From Microbacterium testaceum (lineage in GTDB: Bacteria; Actinomycetota; Actinomycetes; Actinomycetales; Microbacteriaceae), in assembly GCF_001476285.1 (NCBI RefSeq), contig NZ_LDRU01000037.1, positions 1 through 64,000 on the forward strand: a stretch of DNA of 64,000 bases, read 5' to 3'. The translations under genes and the position numbers were made by a program. Numbering within the stretch: the stretch's first letter is position 1; the number at the start of each line of letters is the position of its first letter. Positions 27,881-37,325 of the stretch are shown here, one piece after another. The notes under the pieces are model-generated. The model was not told the DNA's origin. It worked only from the letters and a program-made list of their open reading frames with translations, and did not search any database.

Positions 27881-28713
27881 TGGCCTCGACCCGCGCCGAC
27901 ATCCCACGCGCGTCGCGCGTCGTCGTCAAGGTCGGCTCGTCGTCGATCAGCGGTGACGGCGCGCACCGCATCGACACGATCGTCGAGGCCCTGTCTCGCG
28001 CTCACGCGGGTGGCGTCGAGGTCGTGCTGGTGTCGTCCGGCGCCATCGCCACCGCCCTGCCGCTCCTCGACCTCGGCGGCCGACCGAACGACCTCGCCAC
28101 GCAGCAGGCGGCCGCCGCCGTGGGGCAGAACGTCCTGATGTGGCGCTACCAGACATCTCTCGACCGCTTCGGGCTGCTGGCCGGCCAGGTGCTGCTCACG
28201 GCCGGCGACCTCGAGAACGCCACTCCGCGTTCCAACGCGCGTCGTGCCATGGAACGGCTTCTGGGGCTCGGCATCCTGCCTATCGTCAACGAGAACGACA
28301 CCGTCGCCACGCACGAGATCCGCTTCGGCGACAACGACCGGCTCGCCGCCCTCGTGGCACAGCTGATCGGGGCCGACGCGCTCGTGCTGCTCAGCGATAT
28401 CGCGTGCCTGTACACCGCCCCGCCGAACGAACCCGGCGCTCGCCCGATCACCGACGTGGCCTGGGGTGACGACCTGTCCGACTTCGAGTTCGGTGCGGGC
28501 GTCGTCAACGGCGTCGGCACCGGGGGAGCGGCGACCAAGGTCTCGGCCGCGAAGCTCGCGTCGACGGCCGGTGTCGGCGTTCTGGTGACCAGCGCGGATC
28601 TCGTCGCCGATGCCCTCGCCGGCGAGTCGGTGGGGACCTGGTTCGCTCCGAATCCGGATGCCGTCACCCTGTCGACCGGTCCGATCGGCGCCGTCGCCGC
28701 GACGGTAGACTGA
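27880..28713 (+). CDS. proB: Glutamate 5-kinase
   Basis: A 277-residue kinase for the first step of proline synthesis, phosphorylating glutamate. The amino-acid kinase fold has VVKVGSSSI, LVSSGAIATAL and NENDTVAT. The protein ends after the kinase domain and lacks the C-terminal PUA domain of E. coli ProB, as in many shorter homologues. The ATG at 27880 overlaps the obg stop (TGATG); a GTG at 27877 is the alternative. Feeds its product to ProA encoded next. Confidence 0.95.
28706..28711 (+). promoter_or_regulatory. -10 element of proA (leaderless type)
   Basis: TAGACT overlaps the last codons of proB and sits 6 nt before the proA ATG, so proA can be transcribed separately as a leaderless message. 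Confidence 0.55.
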
Positions 28714-28717
28714 CGCG

Positions 28718-29977
28718 ATGACCACGATCGCTGTCTCCGTCCAGGAGCGTCTGCGTCTGGCGAAGGACGCGGCGCGACAGATCGGCCTGCTCGACGCCGA
28801 CGCGAAGACGTCTCTCCTGAACGCGATCGCCGACGCTCTCGACGCCGCGACCGACGACATCGTGCTCGCGAACGCCGACGATCTCGAGCGCGGTCGGACG
28901 AACGCGATCGGCGACGCCCTTCTCGACCGGCTGCGCCTCGACGCCGGCCGTGTCGCGGCGCTCGCGGCAGCCGTCCGCGACGTCGCCGTCCTGCCCGACC
29001 CGGTCGGGCGGGTCCTCGATCGCCGTACCCTTCCCAACGGGCTCGCACTCGAGAAGGTCGCCGTGCCGTTCGGTGTCGTCGGTTCGATCTACGAGGCACG
29101 CCCCAACGTCACGGTCGACATCGCCGCTCTCGCCCTGCGATCGGGCAACGCGGTGGTGCTCCGGGGCGGCTCCGCCGCGCAGAGCTCCAACGCGGCACTC
29201 GTGACGGTCATGCGCGGGGCACTTGCCTCGCAAGGTGTCTCGCCCGAGGCGGTGCAGACCGTCGACGACTTCGGCCGTGACGGTGCCCGCGCTCTCATGA
29301 ATGCCCGCGGTCTCGTCGACGTCCTCGTCCCGCGGGGGAGCGCGTCGCTCATCGAGACGGTCGTCACCGAGTCGACCGTCCCCGTCATCGAGACGGGCGC
29401 GGGCGTCGTCCACGTCTACCTCGATGAGACGGCGCGCGCGGACTGGGCGCGCGAGATCGTCCTGAACGCCAAGACCCAGCGACCGAGCGTCTGCAACGCC
29501 GTCGAGACGGTCCTGGTGCACCGCGCGGCGGCCGACCGTCTGCTGCCCGAACTGCTGGTCTCGCTCGCCGAGGCGGGCGTCAGCGTGCACGGCGACCCGA
29601 CCGTCGCGGGGTACGACCCGCGCGTCGTCGCGGCCACCGACGCCGACTGGGCGGCCGAGTACCTCAGCCTCGATCTGGCTGTGCGGGTGGTCGACGACCT
29701 CGACGCCGCCCTCGACCACATCCGGCGTTACTCGACGCACCACACCGAGTCGATCATCACCGACGACGACACCGCGGCGCAGCGCTTCCTGGCCGAGGTC
29801 GACTCGGCGGTCGTGCTCGTCAACGCGTCGACCCGCTTCACCGACGGCGGCGAGTTCGGTTTCGGCGCCGAGGTCGGCATCTCCACTCAGAAACTTCACG
29901 CGCGCGGCCCGATGGGTCTCGCCGAGCTCACGAGCACGAAGTGGCTCGGGCGCGGCGACGGACAGGTCCGCGTCTAA
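28718..29977 (+). CDS. proA: Glutamate-5-semialdehyde dehydrogenase
   Basis: A 419-residue NADPH-dependent reductase that converts glutamyl phosphate to glutamate semialdehyde in proline synthesis. The segment VCNAVETVLVH carries the catalytic cysteine (near residue 259), and VPVIETGAGVVHVY and EFGFGAEVGISTQKLHARGPMG are conserved. It starts 4 bp after proB. Confidence 0.96.
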   Translation: MTTIAVSVQERLRLAKDAARQIGLLDADAKTSLLNAIADALDAATDDIVLANADDLERGRTNAIGDALLDRLRLDAGRVAALAAAVRDVAVLPDPVGRVLDRRTLPNGLALEKVAVPFGVVGSIYEARPNVTVDIAALALRSGNAVVLRGGSAAQSSNAALVTVMRGALASQGVSPEAVQTVDDFGRDGARALMNARGLVDVLVPRGSASLIETVVTESTVPVIETGAGVVHVYLDETARADWAREIVLNAKTQRPSVCNAVETVLVHRAAADRLLPELLVSLAEAGVSVHGDPTVAGYDPRVVAATDADWAAEYLSLDLAVRVVDDLDAALDHIRRYSTHHTESIITDDDTAAQRFLAEVDSAVVLVNASTRFTDGGEFGFGAEVGISTQKLHARGPMGLAELTSTKWLGRGDGQVRV

Positions 29978-30027
29978 CCGCCTAAAATGGCACTGCGCGC
30001 CGCGCAGACACCCGAAACGGAGCACTG

Positions 30028-30252
30028 ATGACTTTCGCCTCACTTCTCGCCCACGCCGCCGAAGAGGCCGGTCACCACGGCGGCAACGTGCAGGCCCAGA
30101 CCTTCTGGATCGGCGCCCTCGCCTTCGTGGTGTTCGTGTCGCTCAGCCTCGTCACGCTGTCGTACCGCAACGTCTCGAACCGTCACGCGCACAAGGCCGA
30201 GGCCTACACGAAGAAGCACGGGACGCCGACGCCCGAGGCGCACGGCCACTGA
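30028..30252 (+). CDS. Small single-pass membrane protein
   Basis: A 74-residue protein with one hydrophobic helix ([17 protein letters not shown]) flanked by His-rich ends ([16 protein letters not shown]). TAAAAT at 29983-29988 may be its -10, and GAAACGGAGCACTG precedes the ATG. Similar short proteins sit between proA and nadD in related genomes, by recollection. The function is unknown. Confidence 0.75.
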   Translation: MTFASLLAHAAEEAGHHGGNVQAQTFWIGALAFVVFVSLSLVTLSYRNVSNRHAHKAEAYTKKHGTPTPEAHGH

Positions 30253-30262
30253 GGCCCACCGT

Positions 30263-30859
30263 ATGTCGGTGACGCGAGCCCCTCGCATCGGGGTCATGGG
30301 TGGGACGTTCGATCCCATCCATCACGGTCACCTGGTGGCGGCGAGCGAGGTCGCGCAGTCCTTCGACCTCGACGAGGTCGTCTTCGTGCCCACGGGCCGC
30401 CCGTGGCAGAAGGACGAGGTCACGGCGAGCGAACACCGTTACCTCATGACGGTGATCGCGACCGCCTCGAACCCGCAGTTCACCGTGAGCCGGGTCGACA
30501 TCGATCGCGACGGCCCGACGTACACCATCGACACGCTGCGTGATCTGAAGAGCCAACGCCCCGGCGCCGACCTGTTCTTCATCACCGGAGCCGACGCGGT
30601 CGCGCAGATCCTCAGCTGGCGCAATCACCAGGAACTGTGGGACCTCGCGCACTTCGTCGCCGTCTCCCGCCCGGGGCACGTTCTGACGACCGAGGGACTC
30701 CCGACCGAAGATGTGAGTCAGCTCGAGATCCCGGCCCTGTCGATCTCATCCACAGACTGCCGCGCCCGTGTGCGCCGAGGACACCCGGTGTGGTACCTCG
30801 TGCCCGACGGTGTCGTGCAGTACATCGCGAAGCACCACCTCTACCGGAGTAACGCATGA
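30263..30859 (+). CDS. nadD: Nicotinate-nucleotide adenylyltransferase
   Basis: A 198-residue enzyme of NAD synthesis with the nucleotidyl-transferase motif [18 protein letters not shown] near the N-terminus and [10 protein letters not shown] near the C-terminus. Starts 10 bp after the small membrane gene and overlaps the next gene by ATGA. The order nadD-(membrane protein)-rsfS is usual for actinobacteria. Confidence 0.95.
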   Translation: MSVTRAPRIGVMGGTFDPIHHGHLVAASEVAQSFDLDEVVFVPTGRPWQKDEVTASEHRYLMTVIATASNPQFTVSRVDIDRDGPTYTIDTLRDLKSQRPGADLFFITGADAVAQILSWRNHQELWDLAHFVAVSRPGHVLTTEGLPTEDVSQLEIPALSISSTDCRARVRRGHPVWYLVPDGVVQYIAKHHLYRSNA

Positions 30860-31974
30860 GCACTTCCGAGAACAATGGAACCCCGCCGCTGACGCGGCGC
30901 CAGCTGCGCGAGATCCGCAACACCGGCGCGACGCCGATCATCCCGACGCCGCCGGTCGAGCCCGCCGTCGAGGCGGCGCCCGAGCCCGCGGTCGCGAACG
31001 AGCCCGCGGTCGCGAACGAGCCCGCGGTCGCGAACGAGCCCGCGATCGCCGACGACTCGCCGGTCGCGCACGACGAGCGCACCGCAGATGGACATCCCGC
31101 GACGCCCGACGAGCCCACGTCGCACGACGACAGCGCGACGCCGGAGTCGCCGGTGGAGCCCGACGCTCCCGTCTCCTCGACGCAGCCCGCGCAGCCCGCG
31201 CAGCCCGTGACGACGCCGGAACCTGCCGTGATCGGCCTTCCGTCGTCGGCGGTCGACGACAATTCGGCGTACGCACCGACCGGACTCACCCGGCGTCAGG
31301 TGCGCGCGCAGGAGAAGATCCGAACGGCGTCGGTGCCGGTCATCTCGCCCGACCTCACCCCGGCCGTCCCCGGCCAGAGCGCGCCCACCGGAGACCTTCC
31401 GGCGATCTTCCGCCCGGCCGTCGCCGAGGAGCCGGAGACCACCGAGCCCGTCCCCGCTCCGCCGGTCTCGTCGACGGTGAACCCCGAGCTCGGATCCGAT
31501 CTCCTCAACGGTGCGACGCCGGACATCTCGTTGCCGCCCTCTTTCGATCAGCTGATCGCGCGTAGCGGTGCCGCGACGGGGTCGGTCTCGACCCCGAACG
31601 CGCTGATCCTCTCGGACGCCCCCGTCGGCGGGCCGCTGGTCGCTCCGGTGACGGCGACGGGCGAGGTCATGATCACGGGAACGTTCGAACTTCCCCAGGG
31701 CTTGGGGTCCGTCGGCCACGCCCCCGGCACCACCGACGGCCGCGAAGCAGACGCCGTCCTCCTCGACGGAGAGCTGCCGGCCGCGTCGTCGCCCACACCG
31801 ATCGCCGCCAGCGCGGCGATCAGCACCGTCAAGCAGCCGGGCGACATCATCCGCCCACCCGCGCCGGAGAAGGGCAGCAAGCTCGTCATCGGCCTCATCA
31901 TCACCACAGGCGCTCTGGCGATCGCCGTGGCGGTGGCTCTCGCCATCGCCGTCACGACAGGAGTATTCGGATGA
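30856..31974 (+). CDS. Pro/Ala-rich membrane-anchored protein between nadD and rsfS
   Basis: A 372-residue protein of low complexity. Two basic motifs repeat, [16 protein letters not shown] near the start and [19 protein letters not shown] near residue 145. Long Pro/Ala/Glu linkers lie between, including a tandem EPAVAN repeat. One transmembrane helix lies at the C-terminus ([20 protein letters not shown]). The bulk is predicted to be disordered. The gene overlaps both neighbours. The function is unknown. Confidence 0.8.
   Translation: MSTSENNGTPPLTRRQLREIRNTGATPIIPTPPVEPAVEAAPEPAVANEPAVANEPAVANEPAIADDSPVAHDERTADGHPATPDEPTSHDDSATPESPVEPDAPVSSTQPAQPAQPVTTPEPAVIGLPSSAVDDNSAYAPTGLTRRQVRAQEKIRTASVPVISPDLTPAVPGQSAPTGDLPAIFRPAVAEEPETTEPVPAPPVSSTVNPELGSDLLNGATPDISLPPSFDQLIARSGAATGSVSTPNALILSDAPVGGPLVAPVTATGEVMITGTFELPQGLGSVGHAPGTTDGREADAVLLDGELPAASSPTPIAASAAISTVKQPGDIIRPPAPEKGSKLVIGLIITTGALAIAVAVALAIAVTTGVFG
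30982..31050 (+). repeat. 18-bp in-frame tandem repeat
   Basis: GAGCCCGCGGTCGCGAAC occurs three times in a row (30982-30999, 31000-31017, 31018-31035), followed by a degenerate fourth unit. Each unit encodes EPAVAN in the linker of the membrane-anchored protein. Copy number may vary between strains. Confidence 0.9.
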
Positions 31975-32348
31975 CCGCGACCCAGAACGGCCGCGAGATG
32001 GCACAGATCGCCGCTCTCGCCGCCGACAGCAAGTCGGGCGAAGACCTCGTCGCCCTGGACGTTTCGGAGCCCCTGCCGCTCGTCGACATCTTCCTGCTCG
32101 TGACGGGCCGCAACGAGCGCAACGTCGCGGCGATCGCCGACGAGATCGAAGAGAAGCTCCTCGAGGCGGGTCACAAGCGTCTTCGGCGCGAGGGTCGCCA
32201 GGAGTCACGCTGGGTGCTGCTCGATTTCGGCGACCTCGTCGTGCATGTCTTCCACGAGGAGGAGCGCGTGTACTACGGCCTCGAGCGCCTCTGGAAGGAC
32301 TGCCCGGTCATTCCGCTCGAGCTCCCGAGCCCGGCCACGGCGGACTGA
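31971..32348 (+). CDS. rsfS: Ribosomal silencing factor RsfS
   Basis: A 125-residue protein that binds L14 and blocks subunit joining in starvation. Conserved features: DVSEPLPLVDIFLLVTG, ASG-equivalent NERNVAAIADEIEEKL, and WVLLDFGDLVVHVFHEEER. Starts with ATG overlapping the upstream gene. A strong terminator follows. Confidence 0.95.
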   Translation: MTATQNGREMAQIAALAADSKSGEDLVALDVSEPLPLVDIFLLVTGRNERNVAAIADEIEEKLLEAGHKRLRREGRQESRWVLLDFGDLVVHVFHEEERVYYGLERLWKDCPVIPLELPSPATAD

Positions 32349-32360
32349 CCCGCGCCCACA

Positions 32361-32403
32361 CGGCGATGCCCCCGCGCTTCTCGGCGCGGGGGCATCGCCG
32401 TTT
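32361..32403. terminator. Terminator after rsfS
   Basis: Perfect 17-bp arms CGGCGATGCCCCCGCGC (32361-32377) and its complement (32384-32400), loop 6 nt, then TTT. It lies between convergent units and may serve both. Confidence 0.88.
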
Positions 32404-32445
32404 CATCGTCAGGATCGCCCCTCGCATTCGTGGGCGATCGCGACG

Positions 32446-33375
32446 TCATCCGTATCGCTGGCGGTACCGGCGCTCGGCTGCCGGGTGCAGAGCGAGGGGG
32501 AGGGTGTCGATGAGACTCGCCGGGGTCAGGTACTGGATGCCGAGGGCGCCAGGAGGCACGAGAGCGGCGGCGTCGTCGATCAGCACGTCGACGAGCCGCT
32601 CGACCACGAGGTCATCGAGATCCGCACGAGCGACGAGAAGATTCGCCACCCCGATCGCCGGGACGGGTGCCGACGCACCGTAGACTCCCGCCGGGATCAT
32701 CGTCGAGACGTAGGCATCGGGGGAGCGGCGACGCAGCTCGGGCAGCACCGCGGTGATGTCGAGGACGGCGATCGGCGTTCGCTCCGCCAGGTCGGCGATC
32801 TGGGGCGTCGGGATTCCCCCCGACCAGAAGAGGGCGTCGATGCGACCCTGTTCGAGGTCGGCCACGGCATCCCGGAAAGATCTCTCGACGGTGACAGGCC
32901 CCCGATCACCCGGGCCGAGGCCCGCGGCATCCAGAACCCGACGCGCCGTCGCGGCGGCTCCTGATCCGGGGGCGCCGAGCGAGACGACGCGTCCGGCGAG
33001 CTCCGGGAGCGAGCGGGGGCCGTCGTCTGCGCGGACCACGCACTGGAGGTAGTTCTGGTAGACGCGTCCGATCGCGACGAAGGCATCATGTCCGGGAGCC
33101 TCCGCGGCGGCATCCGCCAGCGCCAGCGCGAGGTCGATCTCCTGATCGCCGAGCAGGGCGAGGTTCTCGACGCTCCCCTGCGTGGCGAGCGCGGTGATCC
33201 CCACCTCGGCCCCGGCTGCCTCCCTCAGCAGCTCCCCGAACTGGAGGTAACTACCGCCCGCTTCACCGCAGCCGAGCCTGACGACCGGGATACCCGTCGG
33301 GGCGCAGCCGGCGAGAGCGATCGCGCCGAGTGCGGCGCCGGCCCAGAGGAAGCCGCGCCGGCTGACCTCCGTCAC
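32446..33375 (-). CDS. TAXI-family solute-binding lipoprotein
   Basis: A 309-residue extracytoplasmic binding protein of the TRAP-associated TAXI family (GCGEAGGSYLQFGELL, GAEVGITALATQGSVENL, GRVYQNYLQCVVR, VSLGAPGSG). The N-terminus combines a twin-arginine-like SRRGFLW with a lipobox LAGC (Cys about 24). No TRAP permease is encoded nearby. Its ATG overlaps the histidine-kinase stop, so it is the third gene of a two-component operon and may act as the sensing partner. Confidence 0.88.
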   Translation of the reverse strand: MTEVSRRGFLWAGAALGAIALAGCAPTGIPVVRLGCGEAGGSYLQFGELLREAAGAEVGITALATQGSVENLALLGDQEIDLALALADAAAEAPGHDAFVAIGRVYQNYLQCVVRADDGPRSLPELAGRVVSLGAPGSGAAATARRVLDAAGLGPGDRGPVTVERSFRDAVADLEQGRIDALFWSGGIPTPQIADLAERTPIAVLDITAVLPELRRRSPDAYVSTMIPAGVYGASAPVPAIGVANLLVARADLDDLVVERLVDVLIDDAAALVPPGALGIQYLTPASLIDTLPLALHPAAERRYRQRYG

Positions 33376-34760
33376 GTCCGCCTCCAGACCAGGCGCACCG
33401 ACAGACCGCCGAGCGGGGAACGCGCGAGTTCCATCCGCCCGCCGGCGGCTCGCAGAAGCTGCACCACGATCGCGAGGCCCAGCCCGGTACCGGTGCGCGA
33501 AGAGTCCCGTCCTGCACGCCAGAACCGCGTGCCCATGCGGGACAGATCGTCATCGTCGAGATGCTCGCCGGAGTCTTCGACCGTCAGCACGGGACCTTCG
33601 GTCTCGGCGACGAGCGCCACGCGCACGTGCGACCCCGGTCCCGCGTACTTCGAGGCGTTGTCGAGGAGGACGTCGAGCATCTCGTCGAGGTCGGCACGCC
33701 CGCAGGGCACCGTCACCTCGGCGCCGGACACGACCTCGAGTCGCACGCCCGCCTTCCGCAGAAGCTCGCGGTGCCGCTCGACCAGGTCCGCGGCCGTGAC
33801 GACGCACTCGCGCTCCGCACCCTCAGCACGGCCCACGTCGTGGCCCTGCGTCTGCGCCGATGCACGGTGCTCCGCGTTCGCGAGGGTAAGCATTCGCTCG
33901 ACCGTGTGCTCGAGACGGTCGAGGTCCTCGTCGACGGCGACAAGGTCGTCACCTGCCTCCCCGTCGCGGGGGAGACCGTCGACGCGGAGACGGATCGCCG
34001 CGAGGGGCGTCCGCAGTTGGTGGGAGGCATCGGCCACGAACCCCCGCTGCTGCTCGAGGCTGTTCTCGACCTCGTGCGCCATGGCCGCGAACGCGCGGCT
34101 GAGTCTGCGGAGCTCGGGCGGACCCGAGGGGCGAAGCGGCGCGGGATCGCGATGAGCGGTGACGTCGGCGACCGCGGTGTCGAGAGCGCGGACGGGGCGG
34201 AGGATCCAGCGCGTCCAGAGCAGCGAGGCCACCATCAGGGTGCCGAGCAGGACGACCCCGATGACCGCGACGATCGCCCACGCCTGCGCGACATCGCGTT
34301 GGGCGCCGCGGAGATCGACCGAGAGCACCACCACCCCCGTCGAGAGGTCGCCCGCGGCGATGACAGGCACGGCGACGAGAGCGGATGAGGGTCCCCACGG
34401 AGTGACGCGCGGCAGGGTCAGCTGCGGGATCGCGCGTGACGCGGCCGTCGCGACAGCGTCGACCTGATCGTCGCGCGTGAGCGATCCCGCCGAGGCGACG
34501 ACCTCTCCGCTCTCGTCGAGGACGAGCACGGATTCGGTGTACACGGCGTGAAAGCGCTGCAGGTACGTTTCGAGGCTCTCGGCGTCGCCCTGCACGAGGG
34601 CGGTGCGGGCGCGCTGCACGACCTGGTCGAGCGCGGCGGTGCGCTGCAACGCGAGCTGCTGCGTCCGCGAGTCGGCGATGGACTGGGCCGTCGGGATCAA
34701 CACCGCGATCACGGCGATGAGCCCGAAGACGAGCAAGGGGAGGAGGACGCGCAGCTTCAC
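33372..34760 (-). CDS. Sensor histidine kinase (OmpR-type system)
   Basis: A 462-residue membrane kinase. TM1 (LLPLLVFGLIAVIAVLI) and TM2 (WAIVAVIGVVLLGTLMVASLL) enclose a periplasmic sensor of about 130 residues. A HAMP linker, the HisKA box (ASHQLRTPLAAIRLRVDGL, phospho-His in SHQLR) and an ATPase domain (NASKYAGPG, GTGLGLAIV) follow. The GTG start overlaps the regulator stop by 4 bp. The operon order is regulator, kinase, TAXI lipoprotein. Confidence 0.93.
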   Translation of the reverse strand: MKLRVLLPLLVFGLIAVIAVLIPTAQSIADSRTQQLALQRTAALDQVVQRARTALVQGDAESLETYLQRFHAVYTESVLVLDESGEVVASAGSLTRDDQVDAVATAASRAIPQLTLPRVTPWGPSSALVAVPVIAAGDLSTGVVVLSVDLRGAQRDVAQAWAIVAVIGVVLLGTLMVASLLWTRWILRPVRALDTAVADVTAHRDPAPLRPSGPPELRRLSRAFAAMAHEVENSLEQQRGFVADASHQLRTPLAAIRLRVDGLPRDGEAGDDLVAVDEDLDRLEHTVERMLTLANAEHRASAQTQGHDVGRAEGAERECVVTAADLVERHRELLRKAGVRLEVVSGAEVTVPCGRADLDEMLDVLLDNASKYAGPGSHVRVALVAETEGPVLTVEDSGEHLDDDDLSRMGTRFWRAGRDSSRTGTGLGLAIVVQLLRAAGGRMELARSPLGGLSVRLVWRRT

Positions 34761-35413
34761 CCGGCATCCTCGAGTCGGTAGCCGACCCCGCGGATGGTCG
34801 TGATCGTGACCTCGGGAACCTTCTGTCGAACCTGACCGAGGTGCACGTCGAACGATCGCGACGACGTCGAGTACCCGTCGCCCCACACCTCATCGAGGAT
34901 CTGCGGGCGTGTCACCACCTGCCCCGCCCGCCGGGCGAGCGCGAACAGGATGCCGAACTCGTTCGGTGTGAGAGCGACGTCGCGGTCTCCCGCGCGGACC
35001 GTACGGGCGTCGACATCGATGTCGATCGACCCCGCTCGCACGCGGGTGGGTTCCTCCGCGGGCCTGTAGCGCCGAGTGACCGCGAGCAGACGCGCGAGCA
35101 GCTCGTGCAGGCGAACGGGCTTCACGAGGTAGTCGTCGGCGCCGAGAGCGAGAGCCCGCACCGTGGAACGCTCGTCGCCGCGTGCCGTGACGACGATGAC
35201 GGGGACCTCGCTCACGGCGCGCAACGCGCGGAGGACGTCGAGCCCGTCCATGTCCTCGAGCCCCAGGTCGAGGAGCACGACCTGTGCGTCGCGGTGCCGA
35301 AGCAGCACGTCGCTGCCACGCGCGACCCGGGTGCACGTGTGCCCCGCTCGTTGCAGCGCGGCGACGAGAGCGGCGGCGACGGAGCCGTCATCCTCGGCGA
35401 CGAGTATGTGCAT
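34757..35413 (-). CDS. OmpR-family response regulator
   Basis: A 218-residue regulator with an N-terminal receiver (VAEDDG, phospho-Asp in LLDLGLED, Lys in YLVKPVRLHELL) and a C-terminal winged helix (VALTPNEFGILFALARRAGQVVTRPQILDEVW). The ATG at 35413 gives the usual MHILVAEDD start and has TACGAT 7 nt upstream; in-frame ATGs at 35422 and 35431 are alternatives. Divergent from the MFS carrier gene, a likely target. Confidence 0.92.
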   Translation of the reverse strand: MHILVAEDDGSVAAALVAALQRAGHTCTRVARGSDVLLRHRDAQVVLLDLGLEDMDGLDVLRALRAVSEVPVIVVTARGDERSTVRALALGADDYLVKPVRLHELLARLLAVTRRYRPAEEPTRVRAGSIDIDVDARTVRAGDRDVALTPNEFGILFALARRAGQVVTRPQILDEVWGDGYSTSSRSFDVHLGQVRQKVPEVTITTIRGVGYRLEDAG

Positions 35414-35608
35414 GGGGTTCATCGTAGGCATCGCCGGCGCGAGAGGAACGCAGGGCGGACACCGAATGTAAGGCCGGTGTAAGGATCTCGATCACGCTGG
35501 GCGCGAGCGACCACGATGTCGGATACGCCTCGTCGTCGCCGCCGAGCACCGGACCCTCGGCCGACGGCCCACGAGGCGGCGTTCCGTCCCTCGACCGATC
35601 GGATTCCC

Positions 35609-36997
35609 ATGTCAACGACGACATCCGCCCCCGCGGCGACCACCACGACGATCCCCACGAGTCTTCGACGCTCGATCTCGAACACGCTGAAGGGCTCAGC
35701 CGGGAACCTCGTGGAGTGGTACGACGTCTACGTCTACTCCGTCTTCGCGGTGTATTTCGAATCGCAGTTCTTCAGCGCCGACGACAAGAACTCCACGATC
35801 TACGTGTGGGCGATCTTCGCCGTCACGTTCCTCATGCGGCCGATCGGCTCGTGGTTCTTCGGTCGATTCGCCGACCGCTACGGACGGCGGCTGTCGCTCA
35901 CGGTCTCCGTCTCGCTGATGGCGTTCTGCTCCCTGGTGATCGCGTTCGCGCCGACGGCGGAGATGATCGGCGTGGGCGCCGTGGTGATCCTCGTCTTCGC
36001 GCGTCTCGTGCAGGGTTTCGCCACGGGCGGCGAGTACGGGACCAGCGCCACGTACATGTCCGAGGCGGCGATGCCCGGCCGTCGTGGCTTCCTGTCGTCG
36101 TTCCACTACGTCACCCTCGTCGGCGGTCACGTGCTGGCGCAGACGACGCTCCTCATCATGGTGCTCACCCTCGACGAGGATGCGATCTCGGCGTGGGGCT
36201 GGCGCGTCGCCTTCGCCATCGGCGGCGTCGCCGCGGTCGCGGTCTTCTGGATGCGGCGCACGATGGACGAGTCGCTCGAGAAGAGCGTGATCGAGAACAC
36301 CAAGTCGGGCAAGACCAAGGAGTCGGGTTCGCTCCGCGACCTCTTCGTGAACAACTGGCGCCCGCTGCTGCTCTGCTTCGCGGTGACCGCCGGCGGCACC
36401 GTCGCGTTCTACACGTACTCGGTGACGGGACCGAACATCGTCAAGACGGCGTTCTCGGGCGGCGACGTCATCGCCGGGACCATCATCAACCTCGTCGCCC
36501 TCACCGCGCTCATGCTCATGCAGCCTCTCGGCGGCTGGCTCAGCGACAAGGTGGGACGCAAGACGCTGCTGGTCTTCTTCGGCGTCGGGGGAGTGCTGTA
36601 CACGTGGTTCCTCATCACGATGCTGCCGCAGCAGACGAACGAGTTCACGGCCTTCGCGATCCTCTTCGGCGGCTTCGTGATCCTCACCGGCTACACCTCG
36701 ATCAACGCCCTCGTGAAGGCTCAGCTCTTCCCGACGCACGTGCGCGCCCTCGGCGTCGGTCTCGGTTACGCCCTCGCCAACTCGTTGTTCGGCGGTACGG
36801 CGCCGCTGCTCTACGCGGGCGCCCAGAGCACCGCGCAGGTGCCGCTGTTCATCGTGTACGTGACGGTCATCATCGCTGCCTCGCTGGCGGTGTACATCTT
36901 CGCGCTGCGCAACAAGGCACCGAACTGGCTCGACGACGAGGTGCTGATGCGGGACGCGCGAGAGGCGCGGAGCCGGGAATCGGTCGCATCGCGCTGA
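35609..36997 (+). CDS. MFS transporter, metabolite:H+ symporter (KgtP-like)
   Basis: A 462-residue carrier with 12 predicted transmembrane helices. The MHS-family start LKGSAGNLVEWYDVYVYSVF and the loop motif GRFADRYGRRLSL are present, as is the second loop GGWLSDKVGRKTLL. Homologues such as KgtP move dicarboxylates or alpha-ketoglutarate with protons. Divergent from the TAXI-associated two-component system, which suggests that the system controls uptake of the same class of organic acid. Substrate is not shown. Confidence 0.88.
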   Translation: MSTTTSAPAATTTTIPTSLRRSISNTLKGSAGNLVEWYDVYVYSVFAVYFESQFFSADDKNSTIYVWAIFAVTFLMRPIGSWFFGRFADRYGRRLSLTVSVSLMAFCSLVIAFAPTAEMIGVGAVVILVFARLVQGFATGGEYGTSATYMSEAAMPGRRGFLSSFHYVTLVGGHVLAQTTLLIMVLTLDEDAISAWGWRVAFAIGGVAAVAVFWMRRTMDESLEKSVIENTKSGKTKESGSLRDLFVNNWRPLLLCFAVTAGGTVAFYTYSVTGPNIVKTAFSGGDVIAGTIINLVALTALMLMQPLGGWLSDKVGRKTLLVFFGVGGVLYTWFLITMLPQQTNEFTAFAILFGGFVILTGYTSINALVKAQLFPTHVRALGVGLGYALANSLFGGTAPLLYAGAQSTAQVPLFIVYVTVIIAASLAVYIFALRNKAPNWLDDEVLMRDAREARSRESVASR

Positions 36998-37004
36998 CCC
37001 GAAC

Positions 37005-37039
37005 GGATCCGGATGCCGAGGCTCACGGCATCCGGATCC
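37005..37039 (+). terminator. Hairpin after the MFS gene
   Basis: Perfect 14-bp arms GGATCCGGATGCCG (37005-37018) and its complement (37026-37039), loop 7 nt, no T-run. It lies 7 bp after the MFS stop. Confidence 0.7.
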
Positions 37040-37172
37040 CCATCTGCCCCGTCACGGCGGTGCCCCGGGTGCTCGTGCCCGACGCGTCGAGAAGGAGCCC
37101 CACGGTGCGAGCGGGCCACCGACGCGCGACGGCGATCCGATCGAACACCGCGATCCCACAGTCCGACGGAAC

Positions 37173-37200
37173 GAAAAAAGCCCCCGCCGAGGCGGAGGCT
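37173..37200 (-). terminator. Intrinsic terminator of the tRNA-Ala transcript
   Basis: On the minus strand AGCCTCCGCC (37191-37200) pairs with GGCGGGGGCT (37179-37188) and is followed by TTTTTT. It lies 10 nt after the mature tRNA end. Confidence 0.92.
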
Positions 37201-37209
37201 TTCTCTGGG

Positions 37210-37282
37210 TGGACCTGAGGGGACTCGAACCCCTGACCCCCTGCATGCCATGCAGGTGCGCTACCAGCTGCGCCACAGGCCC
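37210..37282 (-). tRNA. tRNA-Ala (GGC anticodon)
   Basis: A 73-nt cloverleaf on the minus strand. The acceptor starts GGGCCTG, the anticodon arm is CCTGC-ATGGCAT-GCAGG giving anticodon GGC, and the T-arm holds GGTTCGAGTCC. The 3' CCA is not clearly encoded beyond discriminator A (CCA follows by chance in CCACCC). A T-rich terminator follows directly. Confidence 0.96.
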
Positions 37283-37325
37283 GTTTTTTGTTTTCTGCCC
37301 CGTTTGAGGCAACTCCATGAGCTTA

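Noticed and set aside
30982-31050. CRISPR-like repeat
   Set aside because: Units are contiguous, in frame and without spacers; it is a coding tandem repeat.
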